Origin: Clostridia bacterium
GTDB lineage: Bacteria > Bacillota > Clostridia > HGM11327
Direction: 5' to 3'
NCBI GenBank assembly: GCA_017935525.1
Contig: JAGBHJ010000273.1
Span: 1 to 7,389 of the forward strand
Length of the DNA stretch: 7,389 bases
The notes under the pieces: model-generated
Told to the model about the DNA's origin: nothing
What the model saw: only the letters and a program-made list of their open reading frames with translations
Database searches by the model: none
Translations under genes and position numbers: made by a program
In this document: positions 1 through 5,604 of the stretch, piece by piece
Layout: each line of letters begins with the position of its first letter
Numbering within the stretch: position 1 is the first letter of the stretch

Positions 1-621
1 GCAGAAATACTCACCATGGACAAACGCCGCAAGCCGCCAGTCATTCAGCGCAGAGTATTTGCCGATAATATCCCCGTAGCCGGACTGTATCAGCTCCATG
101 GGAGCATCTTTCAGCACAGCGGTGTCCGCAATAACGGCAGTTGGCACGTGGGTGGTAAAGGTTTCCTTCATGCCCTCCCAGACCATTGCCGCACCTGTGG
201 AAACGTAGCCATCCATGGAGGGTGCAGTAGCAACTATAAAGTACGGCAGACCGTGTCTGAATGACACAAATTTACAAAGATCGTTTATAACACCCGAGCC
301 AACCCCCACTATAAGGTCGCATCCACAAGGAAGCTTTTCCTCAATATACGCCACAGCCTCCTCGTCGGGTATCAAAAAGCCCTCGCACTCAAATACAGCC
401 TTTGCCTTTATTCTGCCGCCGATACAGCGCTCCGCAGCGCCACCGCAAGCGGCGTATGTGTTACTGTCCGCCACAAGAAGTATATTGTCGTAATCAGCCG
501 TCAGCCCATCAAGCTCCGCCAAGGCACCGCTTTTTATCACTATCCTGTCAACGTCACACTTGTGCTCCCTGCCGCAAGGGCAGTTTTCCATTTGGCGCTT
601 TAACTCATTAAAATCTATCAC
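1..621 (-). CDS. araM: sn-glycerol-1-phosphate dehydrogenase, AraM/EgsA type (partial, C-terminus beyond window)
   Basis: This is the N-terminal 207 residues of an iron-containing-alcohol-dehydrogenase-like protein; AraM of B. subtilis is about 394 residues, so roughly half is present. Members reduce dihydroxyacetone phosphate to sn-glycerol 1-phosphate in the cytoplasm with NAD(P)H and a bound metal. Visible are the dinucleotide-binding segment VGSGVINDL (residues 107-115), the family signature APSMDGYVS (133-141), and GDIIGKYSALNDW (183-195), whose D184 is the expected first metal ligand. The histidine ligands would lie past the left edge. Near the N-terminus is a Cys/His cluster, CPCGREHKC (14-22), of the CxCGxxH type that I recall from clostridial homologues. 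The start is GTG at 621-619: an in-frame TAA lies two codons upstream, and the GTG overlaps the TGA of the upstream hydrolase gene (GTGA), implying translational coupling. An AAGGA lies 3 bases before the start. The ATG at residue 11 is a less likely alternative. The family call is firm; the substrate in this operon is inferred. Confidence 0.88.
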   Translation of the reverse strand, partial: MIDFNELKRQMENCPCGREHKCDVDRIVIKSGALAELDGLTADYDNILLVADSNTYAACGGAAERCIGGRIKAKAVFECEGFLIPDEEAVAYIEEKLPCGCDLIVGVGSGVINDLCKFVSFRHGLPYFIVATAPSMDGYVSTGAAMVWEGMKETFTTHVPTAVIADTAVLKDAPMELIQSGYGDIIGKYSALNDWRLAAFVHGEYFC

Positions 622-2351
622 TGGTCCTTACCGTATCTTTCGTCAATTATTTCGGAATATTCCTTCCACATCTGGGATATTGCCACAAAGTCCTCATCAG
701 TCAACTTACAGCTTTCCGTGGGTGTCAACGAATAGAGAGCGGGCACGCCAACCGTATTCTGGTTTATAAGCCACCTCATGGCGTCACGCCTTGTATTGAA
801 CGCCGCATTGTCAGTATCCAGCAATACGCCCGGCAATGCATAGGCAAACATCTTGCCCCTCATTGTCATATCCTCTCTGTTGCACCTGCACGCTCCGTCA
901 TAATCGTGCAATCTTGCCTGATCGCAAATATGCGCAAAATACGGATGGCATGGTGAGCAGTTGATCAGCGCCGTGGGCTTGACTGCCTTTGCCGCCTTGT
1001 AGATGTAAGCCATGTAGTCATACAAAAGCTCAACGCCGTATTTGCCGGAGTATGAATGCACCTTTCTGCCGATGGGGTTCCAGAACGCAAAATCCAGCTT
1101 AAAGCCATCACAGTCGTAACAGCCTTCATCCGCAGACAAAAGTCTGTGCATAACCTCATCAAGGTTCTTTAAGAATTCGGGGTGGGAGGGATCGACCGTT
1201 CTTTCACCCTTTTCCGTCTCCAGACAAGGCTTGCCTTCCCAGCCGTCCGTATCCCACAGCTTAAACCAAAGCATTGTGTGGATACCCTCTTTGTGTCTTT
1301 CGTCTATAAAGCCACGCATATCGCTCCACCTGTTGGGATCTACCTCATCCGTCGCATAATGCTTTTGCCATTTGTCATCCACGATAAGCGCCTTTGCGCT
1401 CAATTCGTACTTCTTTATTTTCTTTATTATGTCCTCATACAATAGCTGGCAGGCAATTTGCGAGGGATCATCGCATGGCATATCTCCCACCGAGCGCACG
1501 ATCTGTTCTATCCAGCCGCACACAATGGGGCCATACCAGAATCTGGGGCGATCTTCCGTCTTTCTGATCTTTGCGTTGCCCGATGAGTAGTAGTAATTGG
1601 AGTACTTTACAACAACGTCATCCTCGTGGTCAGCCGAATATCCGATGATCTCGGGAGCAGTCCACTCTCCGTTGACAGTCACGTGACCGTACTGGTCCGT
1701 CACAAGGCAAAATCCGTTATAATAGAACGGATCGGAGGCAACCTTATAATCAAAGCTGTGAAAATTGTGCTCGCCCGGCTTTGCCACCAGTCCAAGACCC
1801 AAAAGCTTTGCCTGCGCTGACATCTTAAAGCCGTAGCAGAACATGGGCGGCACCATCAGCACGGACCATCTGTGGCAGTTTCTGCTGGCAGTAAAATGAT
1901 AATCCTCCTCAGGGAACCAAGACCTGCAAGGGTTAAAGCCCTCGCTGAATTCATAGCTGCTGCCATAGCGTGCTATGCCTGCGTTACCGCGGAAGTATTC
2001 AACACCGTCAACTCTGCCCTCGCCCTTTACCGTCACCATATAGCGGAATCTGAGGGAATTACACACCAATTTATATTCCTTCTCCCACAGGCTGCTCTTG
2101 TTTGTCCAAACAAACGTAACGCAGTTTTTCTCCTCCGTTACACTCACCAGCACGGGAATATCCTCCTCAATATCAGCCACAAAGCCGCTGTCGTCATCCA
2201 ACGTCTTCGGAACAGCCGTCCTTACGTCAAGCTCTGCGTACTGCGTGCCGTCAAGCAAAACGCCCACTCTGTGTCCGCATACTCTGAGAGAGTATTCCGT
2301 ACCGTTTATTATGTAATTGCCGTCATTATCTTTTATAAAAAACTTACCCAT
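618..2351 (-). CDS. Glycoside hydrolase-like protein with GH31/GH36-type (clan GH-D) TIM barrel
   Basis: The protein has 577 residues and no signal peptide or membrane segment, so it is probably cytoplasmic and acts on an imported small glycoside. Residues 1 to about 265 are beta-rich, like the N-terminal beta-sandwich of clan GH-D enzymes. From about 270 a TIM barrel begins: RFWYGPIVCGW (270-280, strand 1), ALIVDDKWQ (321-329, strand 2, like the D-D-x-W of GH36), GIHTMLWFK (356-364, strand 3) and DGFKLDF (415-421, strand 4), where D420 matches the catalytic nucleophile of GH31/GH36. ARLHDYD (479-485) resembles the RxxxD segment carrying the acid/base, probably D483 or D485. It is shorter than typical GH36 enzymes (about 700 residues). 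The start is ATG at 2351, preceded by AAGGAG six bases away. An in-frame ATG at 2426 would add 25 residues but lies upstream of the promoter -10 and -35 and lacks this site. The gene is first in an operon with araM. Exact family and substrate are not recognised; alpha-galactosidase- or alpha-xylosidase-like activity is a guess. Confidence 0.75.
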   Translation of the reverse strand: MGKFFIKDNDGNYIINGTEYSLRVCGHRVGVLLDGTQYAELDVRTAVPKTLDDDSGFVADIEEDIPVLVSVTEEKNCVTFVWTNKSSLWEKEYKLVCNSLRFRYMVTVKGEGRVDGVEYFRGNAGIARYGSSYEFSEGFNPCRSWFPEEDYHFTASRNCHRWSVLMVPPMFCYGFKMSAQAKLLGLGLVAKPGEHNFHSFDYKVASDPFYYNGFCLVTDQYGHVTVNGEWTAPEIIGYSADHEDDVVVKYSNYYYSSGNAKIRKTEDRPRFWYGPIVCGWIEQIVRSVGDMPCDDPSQIACQLLYEDIIKKIKKYELSAKALIVDDKWQKHYATDEVDPNRWSDMRGFIDERHKEGIHTMLWFKLWDTDGWEGKPCLETEKGERTVDPSHPEFLKNLDEVMHRLLSADEGCYDCDGFKLDFAFWNPIGRKVHSYSGKYGVELLYDYMAYIYKAAKAVKPTALINCSPCHPYFAHICDQARLHDYDGACRCNREDMTMRGKMFAYALPGVLLDTDNAAFNTRRDAMRWLINQNTVGVPALYSLTPTESCKLTDEDFVAISQMWKEYSEIIDERYGKDQ

Positions 2352-2388
2352 AATTATCTCCTTGTAAAAGATAGTATTCACATTCAAT

Positions 2389-2417
2389 ATTATAGCACAT
2401 AGAAGAATTTTTTTCAA
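2389..2417 (-). promoter_or_regulatory. Sigma-A promoter of the hydrolase-araM operon
   Basis: On the minus strand, TTGAAA (2417-2412) is followed after 17 bases by TATAAT (2394-2389). A TG one base upstream of the -10 gives the extended form TGCTATAAT. Transcription should start near 2382, leaving a leader of about 30 bases before the ATG at 2351. This placement excludes the longer in-frame start at 2426. Confidence 0.8.
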
Positions 2418-2450
2418 TCTCTTCACGTCAATGATATAAAATTTAATATT

Positions 2451-2462
2451 TTTACTTGTAAA
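2451..2462. promoter_or_regulatory. Candidate operator palindrome in the divergent intergenic region
   Basis: TTTAC-TT-GTAAA is a perfect 5-base-arm inverted repeat directly upstream of the -35 box of the plus-strand promoter and between the two divergent promoters. CTTGTAAA, its right part, recurs at 2361-2368 in the leader of the minus-strand operon. The region is AT-rich, so chance is a real possibility; no cognate regulator can be named. Confidence 0.25.
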
Positions 2463-2464
2463 TA

Positions 2465-2493
2465 TTGATTTATTCCGCTTTTTGTGGTATTAT
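2465..2493 (+). promoter_or_regulatory. Sigma-A promoter of the EEP hydrolase gene
   Basis: TTGATT (2465-2470), a 17-base spacer and TATTAT (2488-2493), with a TG one base upstream of the -10 (TGGTATTAT). Transcription should start near 2500, giving a leader of about 25 bases that carries AAAGGAG (2511-2517) before the ATG at 2525. The promoter lies back to back with that of the minus-strand operon; the -35 boxes are 47 bases apart, so one bound protein could control both. Confidence 0.7.
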
Positions 2494-2524
2494 ATTACAA
2501 AACCAACGACAAAGGAGACATATT

Positions 2525-3298
2525 ATGTCACAGTTGAAAATAACAACATTTAATATTCGTTGCGTTTATCGCGGCGACGGTATAAACGCATTTATACACA
2601 GAGCAGGCCTTATATGGGACACCGTACAGAAAGAAAAGCCCGACGTTATAGGTTTTCAGGAAGTGACCCCCAGTATTCTCAAGCTTTTGAAAGTCCTCCT
2701 CAACGATTATGAGGTCATAGGTCACGGCAGAGAAGATAATTTTGACGGTGAAGGACTTTACGTTGCAGTAAGAAAGGATACCTGCAGTATCCTCTCTTGT
2801 GACACATATTGGCTGGGTGAGAATATATACAAGTATTCCCGGATCCAGGGTCAGTATTGCCCCAGAATATTCAACACCGTAAAGATAAAGCATCTTGAAT
2901 CGGGTAAGCTTTTCAGAGTTTATAACGCCCATCTTGACTGCACACCGGATGAAAACGTCCGTGCAAAGGAAATGAACATACTTCTGGCAAGGGCAACAGA
3001 GGAATACAACATCCACGCTCTCCCCTTTGTTGTAATGGGCGACTTTAACTCATATCCGCACGAAGCTCCCATCACAGCTTGCAACAGCTTTGAAGCAGTA
3101 CCGCTTACAGACCTTACCGCACATATTACTCACACATACCATGAGTACGGTAAATATACGGAAAATTTCAAGATCGACTATATATTTGCAACAAAGGAAT
3201 TGGCTGATGCCGTTGTTGAGACCCGTGCTTGGGACGTATGTAACAACGGAATATATCTTTCCGACCATTACCCTATCTCCTCAACCTTTGAGATCTGA
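2525..3298 (+). CDS. Endonuclease/exonuclease/phosphatase (EEP) superfamily hydrolase
   Basis: This 257-residue protein is a single EEP domain, a metal-dependent phosphoesterase fold shared by exonuclease III, DNase I, sphingomyelinases and inositol-phosphate phosphatases. The expected motifs appear in order: TFNIR with N10, GFQEV with the metal ligand E46, NAHLD with H136, MGDFNS with D173 and N175, KIDYIF with D218, and SDHYP with D247 and catalytic H248. All active-site positions are therefore intact. There is no signal peptide or extra domain, so it acts in the cytoplasm. The start is ATG at 2525 with AAAGGAG seven bases upstream; an in-frame ATG at 2465 lies within the -35 box and would add 20 residues that do not look like the family. 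The gene appears monocistronic, with its own promoter and terminator. The family is clear, but the substrate (nucleic acid, phospholipid head group or sugar phosphodiester) cannot be read from the sequence. Proximity to sugar genes favours a small-molecule phosphoester. Confidence 0.9.
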   Translation: MSQLKITTFNIRCVYRGDGINAFIHRAGLIWDTVQKEKPDVIGFQEVTPSILKLLKVLLNDYEVIGHGREDNFDGEGLYVAVRKDTCSILSCDTYWLGENIYKYSRIQGQYCPRIFNTVKIKHLESGKLFRVYNAHLDCTPDENVRAKEMNILLARATEEYNIHALPFVVMGDFNSYPHEAPITACNSFEAVPLTDLTAHITHTYHEYGKYTENFKIDYIFATKELADAVVETRAWDVCNNGIYLSDHYPISSTFEI

Positions 3299-3313
3299 TA
3301 CAAAAGAGAACAC

Positions 3314-3350
3314 AACGAGCGATGAGTTTATCCCATCGCTCGTTTTTTAT
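3314..3350 (+). terminator. Intrinsic terminator of the EEP gene, overlapping the end of the AraC gene
   Basis: A perfect 11-base-pair stem, AACGAGCGATG (3314-3324) with CATCGCTCGTT (3334-3344), has a 9-base loop and runs into six T (3343-3348) on the plus strand. It begins 15 bases after the EEP stop. The right arm and T tract also encode the last residues (KKRAMG) of the convergent AraC gene, and that gene's TAA lies in the loop. On the minus strand the stem is followed by TTGTGTTCTC, a poor U tract, so termination of the AraC transcript here would be weaker. Confidence 0.9.
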
Positions 3351-4131
3351 CCACCAAGGTTTTTCCCTTATTATTGTTTCTGTATTCCAAAGGCGTTATG
3401 CCCACGTGTCTCTTGTAATTGCGGTTAAAGCTTCTGAGGCAGTTAAAGCCGCATTCGTACGATATCTCCAATATAGGCATATCCGTATCGGAAAGCAGGT
3501 AGCAGGCATGACTGATCCTGTAATGATTTACGTATTCGTTATACGTCACCCCAACTATTCCCACAAAATATCGTGACAGATACGATTCCGAATACCCCAA
3601 AGCCTTTGCCAGGCTGTGGAGGGTGCAGTCCTGCTTGTAGTGTTGTTCTATAAATTCAAATATGCCGTAGAGTATCTTATCCGTATGGCTCGCCGCCTCG
3701 CGATACACAGCATTTTTGTGGAAGCTTCCGCAAAAAGCATACAGCATCCCCTTTAGCTCGATATGGTCGGTATCGTCGCTGACTGCCTCCATCTGTCTTA
3801 TGTAGAATTCATCCGGCACAAAGTAATTATCGACCGGTACCTTTGACGCTACCTTTTCTGAATAAGCGCTTACGTGCTTTTGAGAAAACAGGCACAGCTC
3901 GTGCTTGCTGTGGGTATCTGTCACCATGGAGTGTACCTGGTTTGGAAATATCAAAAGCGCCCCGCCCTTGGTGAGGCGGTATTCCCTATCATCCACGTTT
4001 ACCCGCATTTCCCCCTCGGTGATCACTATCATCTCAAAGCAATGGTGCATATGCGCTTGAAAGGAGAAATCCTCCCCCGACTCCTTTGTAAAGTAATCTG
4101 CAGAAAGATCGTGCTTTAATTCGTAGAACAT
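3328..4131 (-). CDS. AraC-family transcriptional regulator with N-terminal cupin domain
   Basis: The 267-residue protein has typical AraC/XylS architecture. An N-terminal cupin-type sensor domain covers roughly residues 20-95, with the HMHHCFEMIVITEGE segment at 27-41 and FPNQVHSM at 62-69, the pattern of a sugar-binding pocket. The C-terminal DNA-binding domain covers about 150-252: the first helix-turn-helix is LHSLAKALGYSESYLSRYF (171-189), and the second includes ILEISYECGFNCLRSFNRNYK (220-240) followed by the signature GITPLEYR (244-251). The start is ATG at 4131, with GGAGG six bases upstream. An in-frame ATG at 4149 would add six residues and place this ribosome site inside the coding region. 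The gene is divergent from xylA with interlocking promoters, so it most likely senses xylose or a related sugar and activates xylAB; this is inference from position. Its stop codon lies inside the terminator of the convergent EEP gene. Confidence 0.93.
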   Translation of the reverse strand: MFYELKHDLSADYFTKESGEDFSFQAHMHHCFEMIVITEGEMRVNVDDREYRLTKGGALLIFPNQVHSMVTDTHSKHELCLFSQKHVSAYSEKVASKVPVDNYFVPDEFYIRQMEAVSDDTDHIELKGMLYAFCGSFHKNAVYREAASHTDKILYGIFEFIEQHYKQDCTLHSLAKALGYSESYLSRYFVGIVGVTYNEYVNHYRISHACYLLSDTDMPILEISYECGFNCLRSFNRNYKRHVGITPLEYRNNNKGKTLVDKKRAMG

Positions 4132-4161
4132 ATAACGCCTCCATATCAAATTTTGTCTATA

Positions 4162-4190
4162 ATTATATCATTTATGACGAGAAATGTCAA
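4162..4190 (-). promoter_or_regulatory. Perfect-consensus sigma-A promoter of the AraC-family regulator
   Basis: On the minus strand TTGACA (4190-4185), a 17-base spacer and TATAAT (4167-4162) match the sigma-A consensus at all twelve positions with optimal spacing. Transcription should start near 4155, giving a leader of about 24 bases containing GGAGG. The regulator should be strongly expressed unless repressed. Confidence 0.88.
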
Positions 4191-4207
4191 CTTCTATATT
4201 GTATAAT
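4179..4207 (+). promoter_or_regulatory. xylA operon promoter with good -10 and no recognisable -35
   Basis: A perfect TATAAT stands at 4202-4207. The bases 17 upstream (4179-4184, GAGAAA) do not resemble TTGACA, shifting by one base either way does not help, and there is no TG extension. This is the usual look of an activator-dependent promoter. The -35 position falls inside the spacer of the divergent AraC-gene promoter, so two polymerases could not bind both at once. The predicted transcript starts near 4214 with a leader of about 63 bases, in which I see no convincing riboswitch or attenuator. Confidence 0.6.
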
Positions 4208-4276
4208 ATGTTAAAAGTGTAAAAGCAAGGTCGTAGCCGACAAGCATTTTATACAAAAAACAATTTCGGAGGAAAC

Positions 4277-5593
4277 ATGAAAGAATTCTTTGAATCCATC
4301 CCTCACGTAAAATACGAGGGTACAAGCACCGCCAACCCGATGGCGTTCCGTTATTATAACCCGGATGAGGAAATATGCGGCAAAAAGATGCGCGACCATC
4401 TCCGCTTTGCAATGGCGTACTGGCATACGCTGTGTGCAGGCGGCTCCGATATGTTCGGTGTAAACACATCCGACAAGAGCTTTGGCTCAAGCGACCCCAT
4501 GACATCTGCAAAGAATAAGGCACACGCCGCATTTGAATTTATGGATAAGCTTTCCATCGATTATTTCTGCTTCCACGACAGAGACGTAGCTCCCGAGGGC
4601 AAAACCCTTGAGGAAAGCAACCGCAACCTTGACGAGGTGACGGACCTTATAAAGGATCTGATGGCAGAATACAACAAAAAATGTCTTTGGGGTACTGCAA
4701 ACTGCTTCAACAACCCCAGATATATGCACGGCGCAGGCACATCCCCCAATGCTGACGTCTTTGCCTTTGCCGCAGCGCAGATAAAAAAGGCTATCGAAAC
4801 CACGGTCAAGCTGGGTGGCAACGGCTACGTTTATTGGGGGGGCAGAGAGGGTTACGAAACCCTTTTGAACACAAATATGGCCCTTGAGCTGGACAATATG
4901 GGTTACCTGTTAAAGATAACGTCAGAATACGGCAGAAAGATTGGTTTTACCGGCGACTACTACATTGAGCCCAAGCCAAAAGAGCCCACAAAGCATCAGT
5001 ACGACTTTGACGCATCAACGGTCTGCGGATTCTTGGCAAAATACGGTCTTGATAAGGACTTTAAGCTCAATATTGAGGCAAACCACGCAACGCTGGCAGG
5101 CCATACCTTTGCCCACGAGTTGAACGTGGCACGAGTTAACAACGCTTTCGGCTCCATCGACGCCAACGTAGGCGATATGCTCCTGGGATGGGATACCGAC
5201 CAATTCCCCACAAACGTTTACGACTCCACGCTGTGTATGCTGGAGGTGCTCCGTGCCGGCGGATTTACAAACGGAGGTCTTAACTTTGACGCAAAGGCTC
5301 GCAGAGGCTCGTTTACTTACGAGGATCTCGCATATTCTCATATTTCGGGCATGGATTCTTTTGCCCTTGGTCTGAGGATTGCAGACAAGGTGATACGCGA
5401 CGGCAGACTGGACGAATTTGTTGCCAACCGCTACGCAAGCTACAACAGCGGTATCGGCAAGAGAATAGCAGACGGCGTTGCAACCATAGAGGAGCTGGAG
5501 GAATACGCACTAAAAATGGGTGACGTAACCACTAACACCAGCGGCAGACAGGAATACCTGGAAAACATCCTCAACAGCATCATGTTTGGTTGA
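4277..5593 (+). CDS. xylA: Xylose isomerase, class II
   Basis: XylA interconverts D-xylose and D-xylulose in the cytoplasm, the first step of the isomerase pathway. At 438 residues it has the full length of class II enzymes (about 440), which carry an N-terminal extension relative to class I. The catalytic pair H100 and D103 lies in FCFHDRD (97-103). The metal-binding residues are all present: E231 and K233 in YIEPKPKEPTKHQ (229-241), E267 and H270 in NIEANH (265-270), D295 in SIDANVGD (293-300), D306 and D308 in GWDTDQFP (304-311), and D338 in LNFDAK (335-340). The start is ATG at 4277 with GGAGG four bases upstream. It is the first gene of an operon; xylB follows 11 bases after its stop. 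The gene is intact and conventional, including a run of seven G at 4836-4842 that keeps frame through YWGGRE. Confidence 0.98.
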   Translation: MKEFFESIPHVKYEGTSTANPMAFRYYNPDEEICGKKMRDHLRFAMAYWHTLCAGGSDMFGVNTSDKSFGSSDPMTSAKNKAHAAFEFMDKLSIDYFCFHDRDVAPEGKTLEESNRNLDEVTDLIKDLMAEYNKKCLWGTANCFNNPRYMHGAGTSPNADVFAFAAAQIKKAIETTVKLGGNGYVYWGGREGYETLLNTNMALELDNMGYLLKITSEYGRKIGFTGDYYIEPKPKEPTKHQYDFDASTVCGFLAKYGLDKDFKLNIEANHATLAGHTFAHELNVARVNNAFGSIDANVGDMLLGWDTDQFPTNVYDSTLCMLEVLRAGGFTNGGLNFDAKARRGSFTYEDLAYSHISGMDSFALGLRIADKVIRDGRLDEFVANRYASYNSGIGKRIADGVATIEELEEYALKMGDVTTNTSGRQEYLENILNSIMFG

Positions 5594-5604
5594 TAGGTGG
5601 CGAT

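Noticed and set aside
1872..2402. A 176-codon open frame on the plus strand.
   Set aside because: It is antisense to the N-terminal part of the hydrolase, has no family resemblance or ribosome site, and crosses that gene's promoter. It is a shadow frame.
2352..2426. Longer N-terminus for the hydrolase from ATG 2426, giving a hydrophobic, signal-peptide-like start.
   Set aside because: The region contains the promoter -35 and -10, so the ATG would lie upstream of the transcript start. The ATG at 2351 has an ideal ribosome site, and the apparent signal peptide is AT-rich promoter sequence translated.
2528..3016. A 162-codon minus-strand open frame opposite the EEP gene.
   Set aside because: The plus-strand frame carries every EEP motif; the minus frame has no recognisable domain and no promoter or ribosome site.
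4230..4242. Small inverted repeat GTCG-TAGC-CGAC in the xylA leader, considered as an attenuator or operator.
   Set aside because: Only four base pairs and no T tract or alternative pairing that I can see.
4836..4842. Run of seven G in xylA, considered as a slippage or sequencing-error site.
   Set aside because: The frame is continuous and encodes the conserved YWGGRE segment; nothing suggests a frameshift.
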